Shown: positions 25,668 to 36,448 of the stretch, one piece after another
Layout of the letters: every line of letters starts with the position of its first letter
Numbering within the stretch: the first letter of the stretch is position 1
Assembly: GCA_018401965.1 (NCBI GenBank)
Contig: JAGYJU010000018.1
Location: 90,243-154,242, forward strand
Direction: 5' to 3'
Origin: Roseicyclus sp.
GTDB taxonomy: Bacteria > Pseudomonadota > Alphaproteobacteria > Rhodobacterales > Rhodobacteraceae
DNA: 64,000 nucleotides
Translations under genes and position numbers: made by a program
Notes under the pieces: model-generated
What the model was told of the DNA's origin: nothing
The model's input: the letters and a program-made list of their open reading frames with translations, nothing else
The model's database searches: none

Positions 25668-26095
25668 CCAATCATCCATTTTTCAAAAAGGGATCAGCTT
25701 CGATAGAAAAATAAACAAGAGACAGGCTACCAGAACAATTTCGCCTCGAGCAAATGCTCTCAGGTCTTTCCTTTTTAGCCACGCTCACCCATCACGCCCA
25801 GAAGACCGGTGAAAAAGCGCGAGAGGGTAAGCGGCGCCACCACCAAGAAGCAAAGCCGAACCTCCTGCGGCAAGCCTCGACGCGTGATATCGCCCTCGAT
25901 AAGACCAAAACTATCAGCGGGATAGGTAACCCCGCCTGCGCGGTCGGCAAGATCTTGTTTTCCACCGGCCGCAACACGCATGGGGGCAGGCATCATCCGC
26001 CCCAAAGCCCAGCCAAACCGGTGCCCGAGGCGCAGTCTTGAAAACGGCACGCCCAGGACACTTGGCGATGATCCATGGTTGGGGGAGCTTGAGAA
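25668..26095. other. About 430 bp without a supported gene
   Basis: Between the CapA-like gene and tRNA-Phe. Open frames exist on both strands but none has a credible start with coding character or a recognisable family. Composition is mixed, with an AT-rich first 80 bases that may hold the promoter of the CapA-like gene. Confidence 0.5.
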
Positions 26096-26170
26096 TGGTG
26101 CCCGGGGGCGGAATCGAACCACCGACACGAGGATTTTCAATCCACTGCTCTACCCCTGAGCTACCCGGGC
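26096..26170 (-). tRNA. tRNA-Phe (GAA)
   Basis: Reverse complement folds as a cloverleaf: acceptor GCCCGGG/CCCGGGC, D arm GCTC/GAGC, anticodon loop with GAA, T arm GGTGG-type stem around TTCGATT, encoded CCA at 26096-26098. The position next to yacG is typical for Rhodobacterales. Confidence 0.93.
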
Positions 26171-26285
26171 ACGGGTTGTGATCTTGTTGGAACGATCACG
26201 GGTGAGCGGCGTTCTAGGGCCAACGCGCGGGGCTGTCCATAGGGGAACGCGCGTTTTTTTCGGGGCCGTCGCGGGGGGCTGATCA

Positions 26286-26465
26286 ATGCGGCTTGGGCGG
26301 CGCCTGCAGCAGTGCTTCGGCGGCGGCTTGCAGGTCGTCAGGGTCATCGGACGGGATGGCATAGCCCCCGCTCAGCCAGCGTGCCAGATCGGCATCGGCG
26401 CAGCGGCGCGAACAGAAGGGGCGGTAGCCGTCACTGGGGTCTTTGCTGCACATCGGGCAGGGCAT
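26286..26465 (-). CDS. yacG: DNA gyrase inhibitor YacG (zinc protein)
   Basis: A 60-aa protein with the four zinc ligands C3, C6, C18 and C22 (CPMC and FCSRRC). LARWLSGGYAIP follows, diagnostic of YacG. In E. coli YacG binds GyrB and blocks DNA binding. In this group of bacteria it normally follows the RNase E/G gene; here a transglycosylase gene on the other strand separates them. Confidence 0.93.
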
Positions 26466-26604
26466 CGGGGGGCTCCGGGGCGGGTCATGTCGCCCCCAGT
26501 ATGGGCCGCGCCCCGCAAGATCGCAACGGTCCGGCCCAACCGGCTTGCACCCTGGGGGTGTGGCGCGCTAGCACAGGGGCAGAGCTGGGCAAGGATCATC
26601 GATC

Positions 26605-27837
26605 ATGGCAGGCTGGACGCGCAGAATGATGCTGGCCGGTGCTGCGGCGCAGGCCCTGCTGGGCTGCATGCCCCGGCAGCGCCCCGCGCTGTCCGGCTTC
26701 ACGCCAAGCCCCAATGCCGATTACGACGCCTGGGTTGCCGCCTTCCGCAACCGGGCGCTGGCACAGGGGATCACGCAGGCGACACTGGACCGGGGCTTTC
26801 GCGGACAAGGCTTCTTGCCCGGGGTGGTGGATCGCGACCGCAACCAGACCGAATTTCGCCGCAGCACCGAAGATTACCTTGCGCTGGTCGCCGCGGAAGA
26901 GGACGTGGCCCTTGGCCTGGCCCGTGTCGCCCCCGTGCGGGCGCGGCTGGCAGAGATCGAGGCGCACAGCGGGGTCGATGCCCATGTCATCGCCGCGATC
27001 TGGGGGCTGGAAACGCGGTTCGGCACCCGGCTGGGCGATATTCCCGTCATCTCGGCCACCTCCACGCTGGCCTGGGAAGGGCGGCGGGGCCGGTTCTTCG
27101 AGGCACAGCTGATCGCCGCGCTGCGGATCTTGCAGGCGGGCGACATTCCCGCCGACCGGATGTTTGGATCCTGGGCCGGGGCGATGGGGCACACGCAGCT
27201 GATGCCAAGCGTCTACGAAGACTATGCCGTTGATGTCACCGGCGACGGGCGGCGCGACATCTGGGGCACGGACCCGAGCGATGCCTTGGCCTCGACGGCG
27301 GAATACCTGCGGCGGCATGGCTGGCGGCCCGATCAGCCCTGGGGGCTGGAGGTGCATCTGCCGCCCGGCTTCGACACGCGGCAGACCGGGCGTGACAGGC
27401 GGCGGGCTGTGCGCGAGTGGGCGGCTGCGGGTGTACGGCCCGCACGCGGCGGCGCCCTGCCCGACCATGGTGCTGCGGCGATCCATGCGCCCGCCGGGGC
27501 GGACGGGCCGGCCTGGCTGCTCCATCACAACTTCACCATGATCCTGCGCTACAACCCGTCGGTGAATTACGGCATCGGGGTGGGCTACATGGCCGACCGG
27601 CTGGCCGGGGGTGGGCCGCTGTCGCGCGGGTTCGGGCCTGATGACACGGGCCTGACCCAGGCCGAGCGGCGCGAAATGCAGGCGCTGTTGAACCGGGCGG
27701 GCCATGATGTGGGCACGCCCGACGGGGTCGTGGGGCAACGGACCGAGGCCGCGATCCGCGCCTATCAGACCGCGCGCGGCCTGGCGGCGGATGGGCGACC
27801 CTCGCCCGCGATCCTGTCGGCGCTGCGGGGCGGGTAA
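26605..27837 (+). CDS. MltB-type lytic murein transglycosylase with peptidoglycan-binding domain
   Basis: A 410-aa envelope enzyme cleaving the MurNAc-GlcNAc bond with 1,6-anhydro product. N-terminal leader with lipobox (ALLGC, Cys21). SLT_2 domain: catalytic Glu136 in AAIWGLETRFG, then SATSTLAWEGRRGRFFEAQL, GSWAGAMGHTQLMPSVY and LLHHNFTMILRYNPSVNY. A PG_binding_1 domain (LTQAERREMQALLNRAGHDV onward) occupies the last ~60 residues. It is encoded opposite to and between yacG and the RNase G gene, interrupting a cluster usually kept together. Confidence 0.92.
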   Translation: MAGWTRRMMLAGAAAQALLGCMPRQRPALSGFTPSPNADYDAWVAAFRNRALAQGITQATLDRGFRGQGFLPGVVDRDRNQTEFRRSTEDYLALVAAEEDVALGLARVAPVRARLAEIEAHSGVDAHVIAAIWGLETRFGTRLGDIPVISATSTLAWEGRRGRFFEAQLIAALRILQAGDIPADRMFGSWAGAMGHTQLMPSVYEDYAVDVTGDGRRDIWGTDPSDALASTAEYLRRHGWRPDQPWGLEVHLPPGFDTRQTGRDRRRAVREWAAAGVRPARGGALPDHGAAAIHAPAGADGPAWLLHHNFTMILRYNPSVNYGIGVGYMADRLAGGGPLSRGFGPDDTGLTQAERREMQALLNRAGHDVGTPDGVVGQRTEAAIRAYQTARGLAADGRPSPAILSALRGG

Positions 27838-27962
27838 ACCGCGGGCCTTCTGCGGTCCCCCAGGCGTGGGACAGGGGTGGCCCCGATGAAATCAATGGGG
27901 TCCAGAGGCGACTTTGCCACTGGTTGGGGCATCGGGGGACCGGGCGGCATGGGTGAGGTGGC

Positions 27963-27981
27963 GGTGGGCAGATTGCCCACC
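27963..27981. terminator. Hairpin between convergent mltB-type and RNase G genes
   Basis: GGTGGGCA at 27963-27970 pairs with TGCCCACC at 27974-27981 over a 3-base loop. No U run follows, so it may act as a weak terminator or an mRNA 3'-end stabiliser. Confidence 0.4.
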
Positions 27982-28005
27982 CTACGGGGCGATGGGCCGG
28001 GGTGA

Positions 28006-29058
28006 TCAGCCGCGCGGCCAAAGTGATGCGAGCGGCGGGCGGTCGCGTTTTTTCTGCACCTCGAAACAGCCCAAGGGCGTCCAGCCCGCCAGCACCACCT
28101 CGGCGCCGTCATCGCGAAAGGCGCGGCGCAGCGCGTCTTCGAGAACGCGGCGGTCCTTCTTGGGCATGGGTGCCAGATCGAGCGTGATCTGCCCGCCCAA
28201 CCCCTTGATCCGCAAGATGCGCGGCAGGGCGCGCGCAAGCGCCAGGTTGGCCTTGAGCCCGGCCGCAAGCGAGGTGTCGCCGCCGGTATTCACATCGACC
28301 GCCACCAGCGCGCGGGTGGGTTCGACAAAGGCACTGGCCCCGCCGGGCAGACCCATGCGCGGCGCGAGCGCCTCTTCGACCGCGTCCAGCACGCCATGCG
28401 TGTCGAAACAGCCGGGGCTGTCGATGACTTCATCGGGGTCGGGATCGGCCCAGTCGCGCCAGGCCAAGTGATGGGCATCGGGCGCATCGACCAGGCATTC
28501 GGGCGCGCCGTCCGTGTCGGCCATGACAGCCGTGGCCAGATCGCGCATCGCGGCGATATCGGCATCCAGCGCGTCTTCGTCGACATCCTCGGCGGCGCTG
28601 CGCAGGATCAGGCCATGGCCATCGGGTGCGCCGTCCATCGCGGCATGGGCGATTTCCAACAGGCGGTCGCGTTCCGCGTCATCCTTGATCTTGCGCGAGA
28701 CATTGATCCCCGGCGCGCCCGGCGTGACGATGGCAAAGCGGCTTTTGAACAGGATGCGGGTGGTCACGGGCGCGGCCTTGCCCGGCTCGGCGGGGCCGGT
28801 GACCTGCACCAGCATCCGGTCGCCGGGCGACACGCCGCCCGCCTGTTTCAGAAAGCCCTTGGCCTCGCCCCCCAGCGTGACGGTCACACCGCCCTGCCCC
28901 TTCATCGGCCGGTCGGCCACGGCGCGAAAGATCGCGCCGGGCATCGGCCCGGCATCCTCGGCGGGATCGATCAACAGATCGGCCAGATGGCCATCGACCA
29001 TCAGCGCGGCGGCCATGCGCCCCGCCACCTGATCGAGCAAGACAACGCGACCCTTCAT
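28006..29058 (-). CDS. rng: Ribonuclease E/G family protein
   Basis: A 350-aa endoribonuclease of the short RNase G type. It begins at ATG 29058 ([14 protein letters not shown]), has an S1-like N-terminal region, [20 protein letters not shown], and the catalytic metal-site segment [32 protein letters not shown] follows, with no long C-terminal scaffold. Its ATG overlaps the intended maf stop (ATGA). Because of the maf frameshift the two genes appear as one continuous frame in this sequence, but the start here is the normal one. Confidence 0.9.
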   Translation of the reverse strand: MKGRVVLLDQVAGRMAAALMVDGHLADLLIDPAEDAGPMPGAIFRAVADRPMKGQGGVTVTLGGEAKGFLKQAGGVSPGDRMLVQVTGPAEPGKAAPVTTRILFKSRFAIVTPGAPGINVSRKIKDDAERDRLLEIAHAAMDGAPDGHGLILRSAAEDVDEDALDADIAAMRDLATAVMADTDGAPECLVDAPDAHHLAWRDWADPDPDEVIDSPGCFDTHGVLDAVEEALAPRMGLPGGASAFVEPTRALVAVDVNTGGDTSLAAGLKANLALARALPRILRIKGLGGQITLDLAPMPKKDRRVLEDALRRAFRDDGAEVVLAGWTPLGCFEVQKKRDRPPLASLWPRG

Positions 29059-29634
29059 GGGTTCTTCCCCCAGACCGGCATGCCGGCGGCTTGCAGCAAC
29101 AGCTGCGGTTTCCACCAGCGGCAGGCCGACGATGGCGCTATGGCTGCCGGATATCCACGGGATGAAGGCACCGGCGGGCCCTTGAATGGAATAGCCGCCC
29201 GCCTTGCCCTGCCAATCGCCGGTGGCGATGTAGCCGTCGATTTCCGGCTGGGACAGGCGCTTCATCCGCACCCGCGCCTCGACCAGCCGTTCCCAGACCG
29301 TGTCGCCACGGCGCACCGCGACGGCGGTAAAGACCCGGTGACGCCGTCCCGACAGGGCGCGCAAGAACGCCCGCGCCTCGGTTTCATCGGCGGGCTTGCC
29401 CAGGATGCGCCGCCCCAGTGCCACGGTGGTATCGGCGCAGAGCACGACATCGCCCGCATCCGCCGGGATCGCAGCCAGTTTTTCGCGCGCGATCCGGGCG
29501 CAATAGGGGCCGGGCAATTCGGCCTTCCGCGCGTCTTCGTTGATGTCGGGGGGCGTGATGGCATCGGGCACAAGGCCCAGCACCGCCAGCAATTCCTTGC
29601 GGCGGGGGCTTGCCGATCCGAGGATCAGGCGCAC
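29055..29634 (-). CDS. maf: Maf-like nucleotide pyrophosphatase (frameshifted near its 3' end)
   Basis: From GTG 29634 the product has Maf motifs: [49 protein letters not shown] and [19 protein letters not shown]. Near 29101-29108 the frame shifts by +1. In the reading frame carried to 29105 the C-terminus is [13 protein letters not shown] and runs into the RNase gene. In the shifted frame it is [15 protein letters not shown] followed by TGA at 29055, the normal Maf end overlapping the RNase ATG. I annotate the intended span. Maf proteins hydrolyse dTTP/UTP-like nucleotides. Confidence 0.85.
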
Positions 29635-29635
29635 G

Positions 29636-29854
29636 TTACTTGAAACGGTAATTAATGCGGCCCTTTGTCAGGTCATAGGGCGTCATTTCGACTTGCACCT
29701 TGTCGCCTGCCAGAACCCGGATACGGTTCTTCCGCATCTTTCCTGCCGTATGCGCGATGATCTCATGGCCGTTTTCAAGCTCGACCCGGAACGTGGCGTT
29801 GGGCAGAAGTTCCTTCACGACACCGGGAAATTCGAGCATTTCTTCCTTGGCCAT
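29636..29854 (-). CDS. infA: Translation initiation factor IF-1
   Basis: A 72-aa OB-fold protein ([20 protein letters not shown], then [20 protein letters not shown], then [18 protein letters not shown]), essentially the bacterial IF-1 consensus. It binds the ribosomal A site during initiation. Start at ATG 29854. It lies 1 bp upstream of maf on the same strand, the standard alphaproteobacterial order infA-maf-rng. Confidence 0.97.
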   Translation of the reverse strand: MAKEEMLEFPGVVKELLPNATFRVELENGHEIIAHTAGKMRKNRIRVLAGDKVQVEMTPYDLTKGRINYRFK

Positions 29855-29923
29855 GGTCACTCCTTGCTATGCGCACCGCTGTGGGTGCAGGTGGCGGCTA
29901 GATGCGCCCGCTGGCCCGGATTT

Positions 29924-30810
29924 TCAAGGCAAATCTGTGTCGGGCGGCGCAACATGCGCGCGCGCGGCACTTTCGGGCCAATGGGCGTGGTTGAACACGG
30001 CCCCTTTGGTGCGCACCGCCGCGATGGCGGCCGGGTCGATGCGGGCCAGCACAAGACCGGGATCGTTCGGCGCGCCCAAGGCCAGGATGCCGCTGGCCGG
30101 AAAGCCCAGATCGGGCGGGCCGAAAATGCCGGCGGCGCCAAAATTGTCATCGACGGCGGGCGACCAGGGGCGGCGCCCACGGTCGGGGATTGCACCACGA
30201 CACACTGATTTTCCAAGGCACGCGCCATGGCCCCGATGCGCACGCGGGCATAGCCCGCCTCTGTGTCGGTGCAGGATGGCACAAGCAGGATCTCGGCCCC
30301 GGCCTCGGCCAGGGCGCGGCCCAGAAGCGGGAATTCGGCATCGTAGCAGATCAGGATGCCGATCTTGCCAAGCGCGGTGTCAAAGACGCGCAAGGGGCCG
30401 CCCGGCCCCACATCCCAGGTTTCGCGTTCAAAGCGCGTCATCACCTGCTTGTCCTGGTGGCCGATCACGCCCTTGGGGCCAAAGAGCGTCGCGCGGTTGA
30501 CCGGGCGGTCGCGCCCGTCGAACACCGGGCCGGAGGCGGCAAGGATATGCAGGCGGTATTTCCGCGCCAGCCGCGCCACCAGGTCATTGGCGCGGGCGGT
30601 GTGCCGGTCGACCGCGCGCAGGCTGGCGGCCAAGTCACCGGCGATTGCGGGCCCCTCGAGCGCGGCCAGTTCCATCCGTCCATATTCGGGAAAGACCAGC
30701 AGGCCCGCCCCTTGGGCTGCGGCGCGCGCGGCCCAGTGGTCTTGCTTGGCGGCATAGGCGTCAAAGCTGGCGACCGGGTCGAGCGGATAGGCGGCCGTGG
30801 CGATGATCAT
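29924..30810 (-). CDS. Carbon-nitrogen hydrolase (nitrilase superfamily), frameshifted
   Basis: The catalytic triad is visible: Glu42 (VFPEYGRME), Lys121 (GHQDKQVMTRFE) and Cys155 (GILICYDAEFPLLG). After VVVQSPTVGAAP the frame changes. The matching C-terminal sequence (WSPAVDDNFGAAGIFGPPDL then GFPASGILALGAPNDPGL) continues in another frame to TGA at 29924. One G is probably missing from the run at 30167-30170. Such enzymes hydrolyse amides or nitriles; the substrate is unknown. The start overlaps the GNAT gene stop (ATGA). The unshifted reading would run to 29857 with a low-complexity tail, which I reject. Confidence 0.82.
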
Positions 30811-31391
30811 AGCGGCTTGATCCAGACTTGCAGCGGTTTGTCGGTTTGCGCCGCCTCGCCGATGTCGCGCCAGGCGATGGTGGTGGTGACACCGGGCAAA
30901 GGCGCATAGCCGTAGCGGCGCCAGACGGGATCGAGCGGTTGGGCATCAGTTGGGCGCCGCGGGTGATCATCGGGGCGGATCACGGCGCAGAATGTGACAT
31001 AAGTGCAATTCAGGCTGCGGGCATGGGTTTCGCGCAGATCAAAGAAACGGCGATAGACACCCTGGCCGCGAAAATCGGAAAGAAGAACAGATTCAGCGCA
31101 GTAATAGACGTTCTTCATGTCGGTTGGCAGGGCCGCGGCAAGGCTGACCGCGACCTCGGCGTGATCGGATAAAGGCAATCCTGTTGATCCGCCCACCAGC
31201 CTGTCGCCATCGAAAGCCGCGACCAGAAGGCTGTCGGAGGCGGCGTAATCGGCAAGATACCGGCGTTCGTACTCCAGATCGCCGTCATAGAGATAGGGCC
31301 AGTCGCGGAAGACGGCGATGCGCAGCCGGGCGAAGGGTTCGACCATCGCGGCGATCTCGGGCCCGCGAAAGGCGCGGATCGTCAGGGTCAT
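30807..31391 (-). CDS. GNAT-family acetyltransferase-like protein
   Basis: A 194-aa protein with a GNAT-type layout: LTIRAFRGPEIAAMVEPFA, RLRIAVFRDWPYLYDGD, a central VYYCAESVLLSDFRGQGVYR containing an acetyl-CoA loop-like RGQGVYRRF, and C-terminal RRYGYAPLPGVTTTIAW. Substrate unknown. It overlaps SnoaL-like and nitrilase genes by 4 bases on either side, so the three are translationally coupled. Confidence 0.75.
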   Translation of the reverse strand: MTLTIRAFRGPEIAAMVEPFARLRIAVFRDWPYLYDGDLEYERRYLADYAASDSLLVAAFDGDRLVGGSTGLPLSDHAEVAVSLAAALPTDMKNVYYCAESVLLSDFRGQGVYRRFFDLRETHARSLNCTYVTFCAVIRPDDHPRRPTDAQPLDPVWRRYGYAPLPGVTTTIAWRDIGEAAQTDKPLQVWIKPL

Positions 31392-31792
31392 CGGGAAACC
31401 TGCGCCACCCAGTCGGCAAGGTTGTAATAGGTCACGATGCGGGTGATCCGGCCTTCGCGGACGGTGAAAAAGCCGCCCGCGGGCAGGCGATAGGCCTGGC
31501 CCCGCGCCTCGGGCAGGCCCGCGTCACTGGCCAGGTAGGTGCCGTTGACGGTGAACTCGGCGGCCGCGCGGCTGCCATCGGCATTGGCCATGATCACCAG
31601 ATCGTCCAACCGCTCGGCGTAGCAGCGCGCCATATGGGCGCAAAACTCGCCAAAGGCTGCGGTGCCGATACGCACCTGCCCCTCGTTGACGTGATGGGCC
31701 ACGTCCGGCGCAAGGCAGGCGATCATGCCATCGATGTCGCCCGCGTTGAAGGCGGTGTAATAGCGGGTGATCAGGGCGATGGTTTCATACAT
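31388..31792 (-). CDS. SnoaL-like / NTF2-fold protein
   Basis: A 134-aa protein of the cone-shaped NTF2 fold: ITRYYTAFNAGDIDGMIACL, APDVAHHVNEGQ, AAAEFTVNGTYL and VREGRITRIVTYYNL. These proteins act as small cyclases, isomerases or ligand-binding domains; no substrate can be named. Start at ATG 31792, overlapping the phosphatase stop by eight bases. Confidence 0.82.
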   Translation of the reverse strand: MYETIALITRYYTAFNAGDIDGMIACLAPDVAHHVNEGQVRIGTAAFGEFCAHMARCYAERLDDLVIMANADGSRAAAEFTVNGTYLASDAGLPEARGQAYRLPAGGFFTVREGRITRIVTYYNLADWVAQVSR

Positions 31793-32255
31793 TGTCGTCA
31801 CCTTCCGTGGCGGGGCCAAAACGCGCCACCATGCGCGCGATGATCTGGTCGCGGGCTTGCCTGTAGCTGGCCAGTTTCGCCTCGCGGGTTTCGCCAAGGC
31901 CGGTGGGGTCGAGGATCGGCCAATATTCCACATCCAGATGATAGCTTCGCGTCAGGTCCAACGCGCGGCGCTGGCTGGCGGGCGAGAGCGCGACGATCAG
32001 GTCATAGCCCGACAGGTCATCGCCCCATTGCTGCATTTCATCGAAACTGCGCACGCGGTGGCGCTGCAATTCCACCCCAAGCTCGGCGCAGACGGCAACG
32101 GCAAACCCGTCGATCTCCAACTCGTTGCGCACCCCCGCCGATTGCACATAGGCGCGGTGGCCGTAGAATTTCTTCATCAGGCCCTCGGCCATGGGGGATC
32201 GCGTGGCGTTGTGATCGCAGCAAAACAACACCGAGGAGGGGAAAGCATCGGTCAC
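31785..32255 (-). CDS. Low-molecular-weight protein tyrosine phosphatase family
   Basis: A 156-aa protein with the P-loop C13-x5-R19 (FCCDHNATRSPMAEG) near the N-terminus and the C-terminal general-acid region DVEYWPILDPTGLGETREAK containing the DP dipeptide. It is either a phosphotyrosine phosphatase or an arsenate reductase-like enzyme; the DP motif favours phosphatase. This gene is commonly found next to UPF0262 in Rhodobacterales. Confidence 0.88.
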   Translation of the reverse strand: MTDAFPSSVLFCCDHNATRSPMAEGLMKKFYGHRAYVQSAGVRNELEIDGFAVAVCAELGVELQRHRVRSFDEMQQWGDDLSGYDLIVALSPASQRRALDLTRSYHLDVEYWPILDPTGLGETREAKLASYRQARDQIIARMVARFGPATEGDDNV

Positions 32256-32264
32256 CGCGCGCCC

Positions 32265-32747
32265 CTAGCCCCCGAAATGCAGTACGCAGATCAGCGTGAA
32301 CAGGCGGCGGGCGGTGGCGGTGTTGACCTCTGCCTTGCCATCGAGCCGCTCTTGCAAGATGCGCGCGCCCTCGTTGTGGATGCCGCGGCGCGCCATGTCG
32401 ATCGCCTCGATCTGGCTGGGCGGAAGCGTCTTGACCGCGCGGAAATAGCTTTCGCAAATCTGCCAGTAATCCTTGACCACCTGCCGAAACGGCGACAGCG
32501 ACAGGTGAAACTCGGCCGCATCTTCGGCGGTTTCGGTGTTCACGTCGAAGACCAGCCGCTTTTCGCGGATCGACAGCCGCAGGTGATAGGGGCCGGGCGG
32601 CACCGCGCGATCCTCGCGGGCGGGCAGCACGAAGGAATTGTCCTCGAGCAGGTCAAAGATCGCCACGCGGCGCTCCTGTTCGATTTCCGGCGTGGGGGCC
32701 GGCATGCCATCCATGTCGATGTCGATCTGGGTGATGTGCATGGTCAT
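32265..32747 (-). CDS. UPF0262 family protein
   Basis: A 160-aa protein with the family's typical sequence (EQERRVAIFDLLEDNSFVLP, then GPYHLRLSIREKRLVFDV, LSLSPFRQVVKDYWQICESY, GIHNEGARILQERL). Function unknown. The ATG overlaps the hisD stop by 4 bases. The hisD-UPF0262-phosphatase order is conserved in alphaproteobacteria. Confidence 0.92.
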   Translation of the reverse strand: MTMHITQIDIDMDGMPAPTPEIEQERRVAIFDLLEDNSFVLPAREDRAVPPGPYHLRLSIREKRLVFDVNTETAEDAAEFHLSLSPFRQVVKDYWQICESYFRAVKTLPPSQIEAIDMARRGIHNEGARILQERLDGKAEVNTATARRLFTLICVLHFGG

Positions 32748-34076
32748 TCCCCCCCCATCCCTGTGTCACCCCCGGTCTGGTTCAGCCGGTCAAGCCGCGC
32801 GCGCACCGACAGGCCATGGGCCTGAAGGCTTTCGGAATTCGCCAATGTTTCCGCCGCAGGGCCAATCGCGCGGAGCGCCGCGGGCGTCATCTGCGCCAAG
32901 GTGGTGCGCTTCATGAAATCCAGCACCGAAAGCCCGCTGGAAAACCGCGCCGAGCGTGCCGTGGGCAGCACATGGTTCGGCCCACCGATGTAATCGCCGA
33001 TCGCCTCGGGCGTCCATTGGCCAAGGAAAATCGCGCCCGCATGGGTGATCTTTTCGCTCAAGGCGACCGGGTCGGCGACGCAAAGTTCGAGATGTTCGGG
33101 GGCGGCGCGGTTGGACAGCATCGCCGCCTCGTCCAGATCGCGGACGGTGACGATGGCGCCGTAATCGCGCCAGCTGGCGCCCGCGATGGCGCGCCGGTCG
33201 AGCGTTTCGAGCCGTTTGTCCACGGCGGCGGCCACCGCGCGGCCAAAGCCCGCATCATCGGTGATCAGGATCGATTGCGCGCTTTCGTCGTGTTCGGCCT
33301 GCGACAACAGGTCAAGCGCGATCCAGTCGGGATCATTGTCACCATCCGCGATGACAAGGATTTCCGATGGCCCCGCGATCATGTCGATGCCGACACGGCC
33401 AAAGACACGCCGCTTGGCAGCCGCCACATAGGCATTGCCCGGCCCGGTGATCGTGTCCACCGGCGCTGATGGTGGCGGTGCCGTAAGCCATGGCCGCCAC
33501 GGCCTGCGCGCCGCCGATGCGGTAGATGGTGTCGACGCCGGACAGATGCGCCGCAAGCAGCACCAGCGGATTGGCGCGGCCATCGGGCGTGGGCGCACAG
33601 ATCACCAACCGCTTGACCCCCGCGACCTGCGCGGGAATGGCATTCATCAGGACGCTGGACGGGTAAGAGGCAAGCCCGCCCGGCACGTAAAGCCCCGCCG
33701 CATCGACCGGCGTCCAGCGCCAGCCGAGCGTCGCGCCCTCGGGGTCGGTCCATTGGGCATCGGTGGGGCGTTGGCGGACATGGTAGGCGCGGATGCGCTC
33801 GGCGGCCAATTCCAGCGCGCGGCGTTCGGCGGCGGGCACCTTTTCGATTGCCTGCGCAATCTCATCGGCACTGAAGGCCATGGTTTCGGGCGTCAGCGCC
33901 AGACGGTCGAACCGTTCGGTCAGCGCGATCACCGCCTCGTCGCCGCGCGCGCGCACATCGGCGATGATCCCGGCCACGACATCATCGACCTCGGGCGTGT
34001 CTTCGCGCTTCATCTCCAGCAGGGATCGAAAGCGGGCGTCGAAATCGCCGTCACGACTGTCGAGAAAAACTGGCAT
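32744..34076 (-). CDS. hisD: Histidinol dehydrogenase (frameshifted)
   Basis: Catalyses the last two steps of histidine synthesis (histidinol to histidine, two NAD+). N-terminal part in one frame: FLDSRDGDFDARFRSLLEMK ... GLYVPGGLASYPSSVLMNAI ... IYRIGGAQAVAAMAYGTATI. C-terminal part in another: APVDTITGPGNAYVAAAKRR ... IAGPSEILVIAD ... DESAQSILIT ... HAGAIFLGQWTPEAIGDYIG. The join is at ~33466, where one base appears to be extra; both halves are full-quality hisD. Starts at ATG 34076, 81 bp after the DUF2948 gene. Confidence 0.93.
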
Positions 34077-34157
34077 CCTGGTCCCATCCTTGATCGCGCG
34101 GTTTGGTCTAACCGCTTCGGGCCGGGGGGTGAAGCGTCTTTGGCGCGGCGGTGGCGT

Positions 34158-34617
34158 TCAATCGGGGTGGCGTGGCGCCTTGCCCGAGGGGGCGACATAG
34201 GGGCGGGTCACGTCGCGCAACGTGACCTCGAGCGCCTCGACATCGACGGCGATGGCCCCGTCGCCCGCCAGCACCAGCGTGATGCGGCCCATCCCGTCCT
34301 CGGCCGCCGTCCAATCCAGCGCCAGGATCGACAGGACAAGGTCGCTGTCGGCGCGGTCGATGCCCTGGCTGGCCACCAGCATCGCATCCTCGATCACCAG
34401 CACCGATTGCACCCGTTCCGGGCCGCCGCGCCCGCCCGCCTCTTCCCAGCGGAAGCGGTTGATCAACAGCGCAAGGCGGCGGCGCGCGCGATCCCAGGAG
34501 ATTTCGGCCACGGGAAAGACCGCATCCTGCACCAGCGCGGAGATCACCCGCAGATCATCGGCATCCAGCGCGCGCAGCGCCACCGGCCCATCGCCGCCGT
34601 CTTCGAACCTTGCGTCT

Positions 34618-34625
<8 letters not shown>
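34158..34625 (-). CDS. DUF2948 family protein
   Basis: A 155-aa soluble protein from ATG 34625. Family-like segments: [20 protein letters not shown] near the N-terminus, [20 protein letters not shown] and SLLALDW-type [13 protein letters not shown]. Function unknown. It overlaps the murA stop by eight bases and precedes hisD, the arrangement found in many Rhodobacterales. Confidence 0.85.
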
Positions 34626-35889
<1,264 letters not shown>

Positions 35890-35910
35890 CGCCCTGCCCT
35901 TTCGCTGGCT

Positions 35911-36105
35911 TTACGCCTCTTCGCCGGTGTCATCCGGCCCATGTGTCACGTCATCCGTCGCCCGCGCCCGGTCTTGCGCCTGCGCCTTGGCCCGCGCCTG
36001 TGCCTTGCGCCGGGCAAGGTTCGCCTTCAGCGCCGCCTTGAGCCGCGCCTCGCGGATCGCGGCGGCGGATGCGGGCTTGGCATTTGGCGATTTGTCTTGT
36101 GCCAT
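35911..36105 (-). CDS. Small basic protein upstream of murA
   Basis: A 64-aa protein, strongly cationic in the middle (AIREARLKAALKANLARRKA, then QARAKAQAQDRARA) with an acidic tail (DDVTHGPDDTGEEA). Predicted as one long helix. I recall similar small genes directly before murA in related genomes. Function unknown. It is 21 bp from the murA start on the same strand. Confidence 0.65.
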   Translation of the reverse strand: MAQDKSPNAKPASAAAIREARLKAALKANLARRKAQARAKAQAQDRARATDDVTHGPDDTGEEA

Positions 36106-36279
36106 GGCCTGCGTTTACCCGTGATGGGCCGGGGCGTCCAGATTGCGCTTGCGGATGCGTGCGGATGCTTTTAATGGGACGGCCACGCGGCGCGCCATCG
36201 GGCCGGTCGCGTGCAAAACAGGTCCAAAGGCCGGTTGCATCGGGACATGACCCGATGTAGGCAGCGCGGACGAAAAGAT

Positions 36280-36354
36280 GCTGTGGTAGCTCAGTGGCAG
36301 AGCACTCCCTTGGTAAGGGAGAGGTCGAGAGTTCAATCCTCTCTCACAGCACCA
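36280..36354 (+). tRNA. tRNA-Thr (GGT)
   Basis: Acceptor GCTGTGG at 36280-36286 pairs with TCACAGC; D arm GCTC/GAGC; anticodon stem CTCCC/GGGAG around a loop with GGT; T arm GAGAG/CTCTC; CCA encoded at 36352-36354. Confidence 0.95.
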
Positions 36355-36400
36355 TCCCCCTGCTCCATGTGCCTGTCGGTCTGCGACCTCGTCCCATGAA

Positions 36401-36422
36401 AACAGGGCCCGGAGGCCCTGTT
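36401..36422. terminator. Hairpin terminator between tRNA-Thr and znuA
   Basis: AACAGGGCC at 36401-36409 pairs exactly with GGCCCTGTT at 36414-36422 over CGGA. It is followed by TTCT on the plus strand and lies between convergent transcripts, so it can serve both. Confidence 0.75.
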
Positions 36423-36448
36423 CTATGCCATGCCGGAGGGCGGGCGGG

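Noticed and set aside
25775..26140. 121-codon minus-strand frame before tRNA-Phe
   Set aside because: It runs through the 3' half of the tRNA gene, has no family resemblance and no ribosome site.
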